From an uncultured Paracoccaceae bacterium (lineage in GTDB: Bacteria > Pseudomonadota > Alphaproteobacteria > Rhodobacterales > Rhodobacteraceae): a DNA stretch of 8,123 nucleotides. Location of the stretch: assembly GCA_937927675.1 (NCBI GenBank), contig CALBSG010000133.1, forward strand, positions 1 through 8,123, given 5' to 3'. The translations under genes and the position numbers were made by a program. Within the stretch, counting starts at the first letter, position 1. The number at the start of each line of letters is the position of its first letter. Positions 1-5,979 of the stretch are shown here, piece by piece. Under the pieces are notes generated by a model. It was not told the origin of the DNA. It saw only the letters and a list, made by a program, of their open reading frames with translations, and did not search any database.

Positions 1-744
1 GTTTCGGGCCGCGGCGAATTGCAAATGGGCGTGTTGATCGAAAACATGCGCCGAGAAGGCTTTGAGCTGTCGATCAGCCGTCCCCGCGTGATCTTCAAAG
101 AAGAAGACGGCGTGCGGATGGAGCCGATCGAAGAGGTCATCGTTGACGTCGACGACGAATACTCTGGCGCGGTCATCGAAAAGCTGACCGGCGAGCGCAA
201 GGGCGATCTGGTCGAGATGAAGCCCGCAGGCGCTGGCAAAACCCGGATCATCGCCCATGTCCCGTCGCGCGGGCTGATCGGTTATCACGGCCAGTTCCTG
301 ACCGATACCCGCGGCACCGGTGTGCTGAACCGCATCTTCCACGATTGGGCGCCCCATAAAGGCCCGATCCAAGGCCGTCGTCAGGGCGTGATGATCTCGA
401 TGGAAAACGGCACCTCGGTGCCTTACGCGCTGTGGAACCTTGAAGAGCGTGGCCGCATGTTCATCGGCCCGCAGGAAGCGGTTTACGAGGGCATGATCAT
501 TGGCGAACACAGCCGTGACAATGACCTTGAAGTGAACCCGCTGAAGGGCAAGAAACTGACCAACGTTCGCGCCTCGGGCACGGACGAAGCCGTTCGCCTG
601 ACGCCGCATGTCCGCATGAGCCTTGAAGAGGCGATTGCCTATATCGACGATGATGAATTGGTCGAAGTGACGCCGAAGATCATCCGCCTGCGCAAGCGCG
701 TGCTTGATCCGCATGAGCGCAAGCGCGTCAGCCGGAACGCCTGA
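1..744 (+). CDS. typA: GTPase TypA/BipA, C-terminal part (5' end outside window)
   Basis: This is the last 247 codons of TypA (BipA), a translational GTPase related to EF-G that binds ribosomes and supports 50S assembly and stress or cold adaptation. The frame is open from base 1, so there is no true start here; full-length family members are about 605 aa. The G domain is missing. The fragment opens with the VSGRGELQMG motif of the EF-G domain III/V-like region. It then has the TypA-specific C-terminal domain, including RGLIGYHGQF (fragment residues about 90-99), TDTRGTGVLNR, GEHSRDNDLEVNPLKGKK and a basic tail, RLRKRVLDPHERKR. The stop is TGA, overlapped by a TAG in another frame, and a strong hairpin terminator follows within 4 nt. 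Sequence and neighbours fit Rhodobacteraceae. The family call is very secure. Confidence 0.97.
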   Translation, partial: VSGRGELQMGVLIENMRREGFELSISRPRVIFKEEDGVRMEPIEEVIVDVDDEYSGAVIEKLTGERKGDLVEMKPAGAGKTRIIAHVPSRGLIGYHGQFLTDTRGTGVLNRIFHDWAPHKGPIQGRRQGVMISMENGTSVPYALWNLEERGRMFIGPQEAVYEGMIIGEHSRDNDLEVNPLKGKKLTNVRASGTDEAVRLTPHVRMSLEEAIAYIDDDELVEVTPKIIRLRKRVLDPHERKRVSRNA

Positions 745-747
745 TAG

Positions 748-774
748 AAAAACCGCCCCTCGGGGCGGTTTTTT
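748..774. terminator. Bidirectional intrinsic terminator between convergent genes
   Basis: A GC stem (CCGCCCC at 753-759 with GGGGCGG at 762-768, effectively a CTCG loop) is extended by A5 on the left and T6 on the right. The T-run serves typA on the + strand. The A-run becomes a T-run on the - strand and serves the converging amidotransferase gene, whose stop is at 814. The layout is a typical shared terminator. Confidence 0.92.
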
Positions 775-786
775 CATGCAGAACGC

Positions 787-808
787 AAGCTGGGCTTCGG
801 CCCGGCTT
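787..808. repeat. Hairpin with TTCG tetraloop, 3' flank of the amidotransferase gene
   Basis: AAGCTGGGC (787-795) pairs with GCCCGGCTT (800-808), with one G-T wobble, around a TTCG loop closed by a C-G pair, the very stable UUCG tetraloop form in + strand RNA. A short T4 follows at 812-815. It may be a backup terminator for typA, or 3'-end protection for the opposing transcript. The hairpin is seen directly; the role is inferred. Confidence 0.55.
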
Positions 809-813
809 CGCTT

Positions 814-1608
814 TTATGCCGCCGCGGCCAAGCGGCAGGGCATGAACGACTCTATCTTCACCTGATCGCCGTCAAAGGTGCAGAAACTGGCCGTCGGAAC
901 CTCGTTCCAACCGCCTTCTTCAGCCTCCAAGGGTTCAGAGACGACCGCCATGCCGCCCCGCGTCGCGGACCAGCGATAGTAGAGCGAAGGCGCATTTTCG
1001 TCCGTCGCATAGCGCAGCGCATACAGCCGATGGCCATCGGACAAAGCCGCTGTCATCCGCAAATGCGGCAAGGCGCCCTTCTGGCGGGCAAGGCGAATGA
1101 ACCGCGCCGACGCGCGTTCCAATGCACCGCGCGGATCAGCGTCCAACCCCTCGGCCACCGCCACAAGGAAGATCGCCTCGGAATCCGTCGCGCCCTTGCG
1201 TGCGCCATAAAGGCTGTCGGGAACCATCATATCAGCATCGCGGCGGAACTGGTCATAGCCGCCAACCTGCCCGTTGTGCATGAAACTCCACTGCCCATGC
1301 ACGAAAGGGTGGCAATTGTTGCGGCTGGTTGCCGTGCCGGTCGAGGCCCGCACATGCGCCAGAAACAACCCCGATTTCACCTGCGCCGTCAGGCTGCGGA
1401 GGTTCGGATCAGACCACGCTGGCATGACATCGCGGTAGAGCCCCGGCTCTGGCCGATCGGCATACCATGCCACGCCAAACCCATCGGCATTGATCGCCGA
1501 ATGGCATTGCGTGGCGCAATGGCTTTGGTGGATCAGCGAATGACCGGGGCGGCTGATGATTTCCTCAAGGAAAATCGGCGCCCCGCTATACGCGGCCCAG
1601 CGGCACAT
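814..1608 (-). CDS. Class II glutamine amidotransferase, YafJ-like
   Basis: A 264-aa cytosolic protein of the GATase_4 / YafJ-type N-terminal-nucleophile family, which hydrolyses glutamine or a similar amide. Removing Met1 would expose Cys2 (MCRW) as the nucleophile. Further family motifs are GFGVAWY (43-49), HVRAST (85-90), HPF (100-102), FMHNG with the oxyanion-hole Asn-Gly (109-113) and TDSEAIF (141-147). No synthetase domain is fused. The start fits a GAAGGGG ribosome-binding site 8 nt upstream (1617-1623). The ergothioneine enzyme EgtC belongs to the same fold family, but no egtB or egtD is nearby, so EgtC is not supported and the substrate is unknown. The gene lies downstream of alaS-DUF1330 on the same strand, separated by 101 bp containing a hairpin, so it may be its own unit. 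It converges on typA. Confidence 0.93.
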   Translation of the reverse strand: MCRWAAYSGAPIFLEEIISRPGHSLIHQSHCATQCHSAINADGFGVAWYADRPEPGLYRDVMPAWSDPNLRSLTAQVKSGLFLAHVRASTGTATSRNNCHPFVHGQWSFMHNGQVGGYDQFRRDADMMVPDSLYGARKGATDSEAIFLVAVAEGLDADPRGALERASARFIRLARQKGALPHLRMTAALSDGHRLYALRYATDENAPSLYYRWSATRGGMAVVSEPLEAEEGGWNEVPTASFCTFDGDQVKIESFMPCRLAAAA

Positions 1609-1678
1609 CAGTGCTGCCCCTTCACGATAAACATGGCCTGCCTCATGGTGTTTTTTGTAACGCTACCATGAAATTCAC

Positions 1679-1707
1679 AATTTGCGCGGGGAAAATCCGC
1701 GCAAATT
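1679..1707 (-). terminator. Perfect 11-bp hairpin after the DUF1330 gene; probable terminator or attenuator
   Basis: AATTTGCGCGG (1679-1689) and CCGCGCAAATT (1697-1707) form a perfect 11-bp stem with a 7-nt loop, starting 2 nt past the DUF1330 TGA. Neither strand has a long T-run after it (the - strand continues GTGAATTT), so termination may be partial, allowing some read-through into the amidotransferase gene. The rest of the 101-bp gap (1609-1709) holds the GAAGGGG ribosome-binding site of the next gene and only weak promoter-like sequence. Confidence 0.6.
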
Positions 1708-1709
1708 GG

Positions 1710-2000
1710 TCATTCGGCCTCTTCCACCACCATCAGATCGCGGACCGAGGCCCCACGGGCATGGCTGAGTGCCGCCTGATAGGCCTCGGAATGGTAGCAC
1801 TCCACCGCTTTTTCCAAGGACGGAAAGCGCGCAACCACGTTGCGCGGGCGGTCATTGCCTTCCAGCTGCACGTAGCGGCCCGCACGGGCCAGGAAATAGC
1901 CGCCATGCGCGGCAATCGCCGGACCAGCAAGCGCGGCGTATTTGCCATACGCCTCGGCGTCCGTCACATGAACATGGGCGATCCAAAGAGCCGTCGGCAT
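1710..2000 (-). CDS. DUF1330 family protein
   Basis: A 96-aa protein matching the DUF1330 family: small cytosolic ferredoxin-like alpha/beta-barrel proteins, usually dimers, with no established general function. Visible landmarks are the opening strand ALWIAHVHVTD, the helix around EAYGKYAALAGPAI, the GGYFLARAG turn (33-41) and RNVVARFPSLEKAVECYHSEAY (about 53-74), where the Ser-Glu-Xaa-Tyr-type segment is characteristic. Length is normal for the family. The ATG lies one base after the alaS stop (TAAGATG), so translation is probably coupled to alaS and both share one mRNA. No signal peptide or membrane segment is seen. The biological role is unknown; the link to alaS may be only positional. 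Confidence 0.9.
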   Translation of the reverse strand: MPTALWIAHVHVTDAEAYGKYAALAGPAIAAHGGYFLARAGRYVQLEGNDRPRNVVARFPSLEKAVECYHSEAYQAALSHARGASVRDLMVVEEAE

Positions 2001-2001
2001 C

Positions 2002-4656
2002 TTAGGCCCCCAATGCGGCTTCGACCGCCTTCAAGGCTGCGTCGGCCAGTGCAATATCCGCGCCGCCGCCCTGCGCCATATCCGGACGGCCACCGCCGCC
2101 TTTGCCGCCAAGCGCCTCAACCGCTGCCTTGGCCAGCGTCACAGCCGAAATCCGGTCGGTCAGATCCGCCGTGACACCCGCCGCCACCGCCGGTTTCGCA
2201 CCGGTATCGGCGATCAGCACCACCGCGCCAGAACCGATCCGCGCCTTCATCTCGTCGATGAGGCTGGGCAAATCCTTGCCCGAGACGCCCGAAAGCACCT
2301 GAGCAATCAGCTTTACCCCGTTGATTTCTTTGACTTCCGGACCACCAGACTTGCCGCCCATCGCCAGTTCGCGGCGCAAGGTGGCAACCTCGTTCTGCAA
2401 GGCTTTGCGTTCGTCGACCAAGGCTTTCAGACGCTCAACAACCTCTGCCGGAGCGGCCTTCAGCACCGCCGCCGCCTCGGCCAGTTTGGCCTCTTGCGCT
2501 TTCAGGTAATCCACTGCCGCTTGTCCGGTCAGTGCCTCAAACCGGCGCACACCGGCGGAAGACGCGCTTTCGCCAAGCGCCACAAAGGCCCCGATATCGC
2601 CCGTGCGCCGCACATGGGTGCCGCCGCAGAGTTCAAGGCTATAGGTGTTGCCCTCGGCCCCTTTGCCCGAGCCATCGAGTTGGCCCATCGAAACGACGCG
2701 AACCTCTTCCCCGTATTTTTCGCCAAACAGCGCCTGCGCCCCAAGGGCGCGGGCATCATCCGGCGTCATGATCCGGGTTTCAACGGCGCTGTTTTGCCGG
2801 ATGAAGCCGTTCACTTCGGCCTCAACCTGCTGCAGTTCCGCCGCAGTCATGCCCACCGAATGCGAGAAGTCAAAGCGCAGACGGTCGGGCGCGTTCAAGC
2901 TGCCCTTTTGCGCGACATGTTCGCCAAGCGCCCGACGCAGCGCTTCGTGCAGCAGGTGCGTCGCGGAATGGTTGGCGCGAATTTGGCTGCGGCGGGCGTG
3001 CGACACTTCCAGCTTGGCCGGTTGACCGCGCAGGATGCTGCCTTCGGTCACCGTCGCCACATGGATAAAGACACCGGCGGTCTTGCGGGTATCGGTGACC
3101 TCTGCCACCCCGGTCTGGGTGCGGATAAAGCCCTGATCGCCGACCTGACCACCGCTTTCTGCATAGAAGGGCGACTGGTTCACCACGATCTGCACAGATG
3201 TCCCAGTTTCGGCAGCGCCAATTTCGGCCCCATCCCGCACCAAAGCGTTGATCTGGCCTTCAGCCGTTTCCAGCTCATAGCCAAGGAATTCGGTCGTGCC
3301 ATGCGTCTCGGCAATCTCGAACCAGACCTTGGCATCGGCGGTGCCGCCCGCACCCGACCACGCGGCGCGTGCCTTGGTCTTTTGCTCTTCCATGGCGGCG
3401 TCAAAGCCCTGCACATCGACCGCGCGGGTCTTTTCGCGCAGAACGTCCTGCGTCAGGTCCAGCGGGAAGCCATAGGTGTCGTAGAGTTTGAAGGCGACGG
3501 CCCCCGGCAGGTCGGCCCCTTCGGGCAGGCGGTCCAATTCGTCGTTCAAAAGGCGCAGACCGCGATCCAGCGTGGTCTTGAAGCGGGTTTCTTCCAGCTT
3601 CAGCGTCTCTTCGATCAGGCTTTGCGCGCGGGCGAGTTCGGGGTAAGCCCCGCCCATCTGCCGCACCAAGGCCTGCACCAGCTTGTGCATCACCGGGTCT
3701 TGCGCGCCCAACATGTGCGCGTGGCGCATGGCCCGGCGCATGATGCGGCGCAGCACATAGCCGCGGCCCTCATTCGAGGGCGTCACGCCATCGGCAATCA
3801 GGAAGGACACCGAGCGCAGGTGATCGGCGATCACACGGTGGCTCGTCTTGCCCTTGCCGTCAGGATCGGAATTCGTCGCATGGGCGGACGCCTCGATCAG
3901 GCTGCGCATCAGGTCGGTGTCATAGTTGTCGTGCTTGCCTTGCAAGAGCGCGCCAATCCGTTCCAGCCCCATGCCGGTGTCGATCGACTGCATCTCCAAC
4001 GGCACCAGCCGCCCATCGGCGAACTGTTCGTTCTGCATGAAGACGTTGTTCCAGATCTCGATGAACCGGTCGCCGTCCTGTTCGGCAGAACCGGGCGGAC
4101 CGCCCCAAACGCTCGGGCCGTGGTCATAGAAAATCTCGGTGCACGGACCGCAAGGGCCGGTCGGCCCCATCCGCCAGAAGTTGTCATCCGAAGCGATGCG
4201 GATGATCCGCTCTTCCGGCAGGCCCGCGACCTTTTTCCAGATCGTCGCCGCCTCGTCATCGGTGTGATAAACCGTGACCGTCAGCTTGTCCTTGGCCAGA
4301 CCGAAATCCTTGGTCAGAAGTTCCCAAGCAAAGGAAATCGCCTGATCTTTGAAATAGTCGCCGAAAGAGAAGTTCCCCAGCATTTCAAAGAAGGTGTGGT
4401 GGCGCGCGGTGTAGCCCACATTGTCCAGATCGTTGTGCTTGCCGCCCGCGCGCACGCACTTCTGCGCGGTGGTTGCGCGCTTGTAATCCCGCGTCTCTAC
4501 CCCGGTGAAGCAGTTCTTGAACTGCACCATGCCCGAGTTGGTGAACATCAGCGTCGGGTCGTTGCGCGGCACCAAGGGGCTGCTTTCAACATGCCGGTGG
4601 CCGTTGCGCACGAAGAAATCGGTGAAAGTCGAGCGGATGTCGTTCAAGGACGCCAT
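2002..4656 (-). CDS. alaS: Alanyl-tRNA synthetase
   Basis: AlaRS (884 aa, a normal length) charges tRNA-Ala and clears mischarged Ser or Gly. The class II catalytic core holds motif 1/2 segments PTLMFTNSGMVQFKNCFTG (34-52) and RHHTFFEMLGNFSFGDYF (85-102), plus motif 3 GMGLERIGALL (228-238). The editing domain has the zinc ligands His563 and His567 (HSATH) and Cys677 and His681 (CGGTH). A coiled-coil stretch (about 712-765) leads to the C-Ala domain, with a Gly-rich GGKGGGGRPDMAQGGG (850-865). Start choice: the ATG at 4656 has GAAGGGG 5 nt upstream and begins with the family's MASLNDIR. An in-frame ATG at 4779 would add 41 non-conserved residues across the recA terminator and is rejected. alaS lies downstream of recA in the same orientation, an order familiar from Rhodobacteraceae, and is probably co-transcribed with DUF1330. 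Confidence 0.98.
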   Translation of the reverse strand: MASLNDIRSTFTDFFVRNGHRHVESSPLVPRNDPTLMFTNSGMVQFKNCFTGVETRDYKRATTAQKCVRAGGKHNDLDNVGYTARHHTFFEMLGNFSFGDYFKDQAISFAWELLTKDFGLAKDKLTVTVYHTDDEAATIWKKVAGLPEERIIRIASDDNFWRMGPTGPCGPCTEIFYDHGPSVWGGPPGSAEQDGDRFIEIWNNVFMQNEQFADGRLVPLEMQSIDTGMGLERIGALLQGKHDNYDTDLMRSLIEASAHATNSDPDGKGKTSHRVIADHLRSVSFLIADGVTPSNEGRGYVLRRIMRRAMRHAHMLGAQDPVMHKLVQALVRQMGGAYPELARAQSLIEETLKLEETRFKTTLDRGLRLLNDELDRLPEGADLPGAVAFKLYDTYGFPLDLTQDVLREKTRAVDVQGFDAAMEEQKTKARAAWSGAGGTADAKVWFEIAETHGTTEFLGYELETAEGQINALVRDGAEIGAAETGTSVQIVVNQSPFYAESGGQVGDQGFIRTQTGVAEVTDTRKTAGVFIHVATVTEGSILRGQPAKLEVSHARRSQIRANHSATHLLHEALRRALGEHVAQKGSLNAPDRLRFDFSHSVGMTAAELQQVEAEVNGFIRQNSAVETRIMTPDDARALGAQALFGEKYGEEVRVVSMGQLDGSGKGAEGNTYSLELCGGTHVRRTGDIGAFVALGESASSAGVRRFEALTGQAAVDYLKAQEAKLAEAAAVLKAAPAEVVERLKALVDERKALQNEVATLRRELAMGGKSGGPEVKEINGVKLIAQVLSGVSGKDLPSLIDEMKARIGSGAVVLIADTGAKPAVAAGVTADLTDRISAVTLAKAAVEALGGKGGGGRPDMAQGGGADIALADAALKAVEAALGA

Positions 4657-4661
4657 GGGAA

Positions 4662-4668
4662 CCCCTTC
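4662..4668 (-). promoter_or_regulatory. alaS ribosome-binding site
   Basis: GAAGGGG on the - strand, 5 nt before the ATG at 4656. It decides the alaS start against the upstream in-frame ATG. The same GAAGGGG motif precedes the amidotransferase gene. Confidence 0.8.
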
Positions 4669-4687
4669 GGGAATGCGGTTTCGCCCC

Positions 4688-4716
4688 CGTTTAGCCCCGC
4701 CTGCCCGCCCTGTCCA
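4688..4716 (-). promoter_or_regulatory. Candidate alaS promoter
   Basis: On the - strand TGGACA (4716-4711, 5/6 to TTGACA) is followed after 17 nt by TAAACG (4693-4688, a weak -10). It lies between the recA terminator and the alaS ribosome-binding site, where a promoter is expected. Alphaproteobacterial -10 boxes are often loose; this is inference from position and the -35 match only. Confidence 0.35.
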
Positions 4717-4722
4717 CGGGCT

Positions 4723-4734
4723 TTTGCATGCAAA
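4723..4734. repeat. Perfect 12-bp palindrome TTTGCATGCAAA
   Basis: A perfect palindrome just upstream (in the - direction) of the candidate alaS -35 and just after the recA terminator. It could bind a dimeric regulator or be chance; no known operator is recognised. Confidence 0.6.
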
Positions 4735-4765
4735 CCAAAAGGCCGAGGCATCCGCCCCGGCCTTT
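4735..4765 (-). terminator. Intrinsic terminator of recA
   Basis: AAAGGCCGAGGC (4738-4749) pairs with GCCCCGGCCTTT (4754-4765), 12 bp with one G-T wobble and a 4-nt loop. On the - strand it is followed by a T-rich TTTGGTTT. It starts 35 nt past the recA stop and separates recA from alaS. Confidence 0.85.
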
Positions 4766-4773
4766 GATTTATT

Positions 4774-4788
4774 GATCAAATCTTGATC
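4774..4788. repeat. Short inverted repeat GATCAA-ATC-TTGATC
   Basis: Two perfect 6-bp arms with a 3-nt loop in the AT-rich 3' UTR of recA, before the terminator. The role is unknown; it may be a small 3' hairpin. Confidence 0.4.
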
Positions 4789-4799
4789 GTGCTTTGGGC

Positions 4800-5837
4800 T
4801 TAGTCGTCCAGCACATCATCCTTGCCGGTCATGTCGAAATCCAGACCATTGGCCGCGCGGATCTTGTCTTCAATCTCCATCGCCACGCCAGGATTTTGCT
4901 TGAGGAAGGTCTTGGCGTTTTCGCGGCCCTGCCCGATGCGTTCATCCTTGTAGGAATACCAGCTGCCGGATTTTTCGACGACCCCGGCCTTGACGCCGAT
5001 ATCGACCAGCTCGCCCACCTTGGAAATCCCTTCGCCATACATGATGTCGAATTCAACTTCCTTAAAGGGCGGCGAAACCTTGTTCTTCACCACCTTGACG
5101 CGGGTCGAGTTGCCGATCACCTCGTCGCGGTCCTTGATCGCGCCGGTGCGGCGGATGTCCAGTCGGACAGAGGCGTAGAACTTCAGCGCGTTGCCGCCCG
5201 TGGTGGTTTCGGGGCTGCCGAACATCACGCCGATCTTCATGCGGATCTGGTTGATGAAGATGACGGTGCAGTTGGTCTTCTTGATGGTGGCGGTCAGCTT
5301 GCGCAGAGCCTGGCTCATCAAACGGGCTTGCAGGCCGGGCAGGCTGTCGCCCATGTCGCCTTCGATTTCGGCCTTGGGGGTCAAAGCGGCCACCGAGTCG
5401 ACCACGACCAGGTCCACCGCGCCGGAGCGCACCAGGCTATCGACGATTTCCAAGGCCTGTTCACCGGTGTCAGGTTGGCTGATCAGCAGGTCTTGCAGGT
5501 TCACACCCAGGTTCTGGGCGTACTGCACGTCCAGGGCGTGCTCGGCGTCCACAAAGGCGCAGGTGCCGCCCAAACGTTGCATTTCAGAGATCACTTGCAA
5601 GGTCAGTGTGGTCTTGCCCGAGGACTCTGGGCCGTAGATCTCGATCACGCGACCACGGGGCAGACCGCCCACGCCCAAGGCGATGTCCAGACCCAGCGAG
5701 CCGGTGGAGACCACCTGGATGTCTTCGATCACTTCGCCCTCGCCCAAGCGCATGATGGTGCCCTTGCCGAATTGTTTTTCAATCTGGGCCAGTGCGGCTT
5801 GCAGGGCTTTGGCTTTTTCGGTGTTCACTTCGCTCAT
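4800..5837 (-). CDS. recA: Recombinase RecA, chimeric (Burkholderiales-like N part, Rhodobacteraceae-like C part)
   Basis: RecA forms ATP-dependent filaments on single-stranded DNA, drives homologous recombination and triggers LexA self-cleavage. The 345-aa frame is intact. It has Walker A GPESSGKT (69-76), the catalytic Glu in DAEHALD (Glu99), Walker B LVVVDS (143-148), loop L1 EIEGDMGDS (157-165), loop L2 GVMFGSPETTTGGNALKF (203-220) and an acidic tail (KDDVLDD). The start at 5837 has AAGGAGA 5 nt upstream; an in-frame ATG at 5858 lies beyond that site and is rejected. Residues 1 to about 191 (EGEVIEDIQVVSTGS, GLPRGRVIEIYGPES, QALRKLTATIKKTNC) read as Burkholderiales. Residues from about 233 (AIKDRDEVIGNSTRV, EFDIMYGEGISKVGEL, AGVVEKSGSW, IEDKIRAANGLDFD) read as Rhodobacteraceae. 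Flanking genes switch the same way, and recX, which usually follows recA in Comamonadaceae, is absent. The RecA call is certain; a natural origin for this hybrid is doubtful. Confidence 0.95.
   Translation of the reverse strand: MSEVNTEKAKALQAALAQIEKQFGKGTIMRLGEGEVIEDIQVVSTGSLGLDIALGVGGLPRGRVIEIYGPESSGKTTLTLQVISEMQRLGGTCAFVDAEHALDVQYAQNLGVNLQDLLISQPDTGEQALEIVDSLVRSGAVDLVVVDSVAALTPKAEIEGDMGDSLPGLQARLMSQALRKLTATIKKTNCTVIFINQIRMKIGVMFGSPETTTGGNALKFYASVRLDIRRTGAIKDRDEVIGNSTRVKVVKNKVSPPFKEVEFDIMYGEGISKVGELVDIGVKAGVVEKSGSWYSYKDERIGQGRENAKTFLKQNPGVAMEIEDKIRAANGLDFDMTGKDDVLDD
5139..5267. other. Probable chimeric junction inside recA
   Basis: Between codon 191 (last Burkholderiales-type residues) and codon 233 (first clear alphaproteobacterial residues) lies the segment VIFINQIRMKIGVMFG to LDIRRTG, which is nearly invariant across Proteobacteria. 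The exact join cannot be placed within it. Such shared stretches are where assemblers or template switching join unrelated genomes. The frame passes through without an indel. Confidence 0.8.
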
Positions 5838-5842
5838 GGAAA

Positions 5843-5849
5843 TCTCCTT
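5843..5849 (-). promoter_or_regulatory. recA ribosome-binding site
   Basis: AAGGAGA on the - strand, 5 nt before the ATG at 5837; a near-perfect Shine-Dalgarno that fixes the recA start. Confidence 0.9.
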
Positions 5850-5892
5850 GAATATCAATGGTTTGTGGCATCCGCTCCCTGGAAAGACTGTG

Positions 5893-5922
5893 CTTTACTG
5901 GATGCGTGAACAGTACTGTAAA
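5893..5922 (-). promoter_or_regulatory. Candidate recA promoter
   Basis: On the - strand TTTACA (5922-5917, 4-5/6 to TTGACA) is followed after 18 nt by GTAAAG (5898-5893, weak). The SOS box sits between and over these elements, as in the E. coli recA promoter. An alternative pair is TTTACT (5943-5938) with TACAGT (5920-5915), 17 nt apart. Which one is used cannot be decided from sequence. Confidence 0.35.
5896..5915. promoter_or_regulatory. SOS box (LexA operator) candidate
   Basis: TACTGGATGCGTGAACAGTA has perfect outer arms TACTG / CAGTA with the 10-nt spacing of the CTG-N10-CAG LexA consensus used by Gamma- and Betaproteobacteria. It differs from CTGT-N8-ACAG at one arm base (G for T). 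It matches 15 of 20 bases of the E. coli recA operator as I recall it. Its place 59-78 nt before the recA ATG is right for LexA repression. It is not the direct-repeat GTTC-N7-GTTC type used by Alphaproteobacteria, so it belongs with the Burkholderiales side. Confidence 0.75.
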
Positions 5923-5935
5923 CGAACTGTATAAA
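5907..5935 (+). promoter_or_regulatory. Candidate promoter for the MarR-like gene
   Basis: TGAACA (5907-5912, 4/6) and TATAAA (5930-5935, 5/6) are 17 nt apart on the + strand, giving a predicted transcript start near 5942 and a leader of about 38 nt. The -35 lies inside the SOS box, so LexA could repress both directions. Confidence 0.5.
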
Positions 5936-5947
5936 CGAGTAAACAGT
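5926..5947. repeat. 22-bp imperfect inverted repeat in the divergent promoter
   Basis: ACTGTATAAAC and GAGTAAACAGT are inverted copies matching at 8 of 11 positions, with perfect ACTGT / ACAGT outer arms. It covers the TATAAA -10 of the MarR-like gene. CTGT and ACAG are 12 nt apart here, so it is not a standard LexA box. Two near-direct copies, ACTGTAAACGA (5915-5925) and ACTGTATAAACGA (5926-5938), and the 10-bp palindrome ACAGTACTGT (5910-5919) overlap it. It could be an autoregulatory MarR-type operator; this is inference. Confidence 0.45.
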
Positions 5948-5979
5948 ATTTTTGGTCAGTTTGCCTTATCATTTAAGGC

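Noticed and set aside
2494..4767. A 757-codon open frame on the + strand opposite alaS
   Set aside because: It is a mirror of the GC-rich alaS coding frame, resembles no family and lacks a ribosome-binding site; alaS is certain on the other strand.
4657..4779. N-terminal extension of alaS to an ATG at 4779
   Set aside because: The extra 41 residues are not conserved and the stretch covers the recA terminator; the ATG at 4656 has a good ribosome-binding site.
5139..5267. Natural inter-class gene conversion of recA as the main explanation
   Set aside because: Only one junction is seen, neighbours change on one side only, and the join sits in the most conserved part of the gene; an assembly chimera explains this more simply, though read data would be needed to settle it.
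5838..5858. recA start at 5858
   Set aside because: The AAGGAGA site lies between this ATG and the one at 5837 and is correctly spaced only for 5837.
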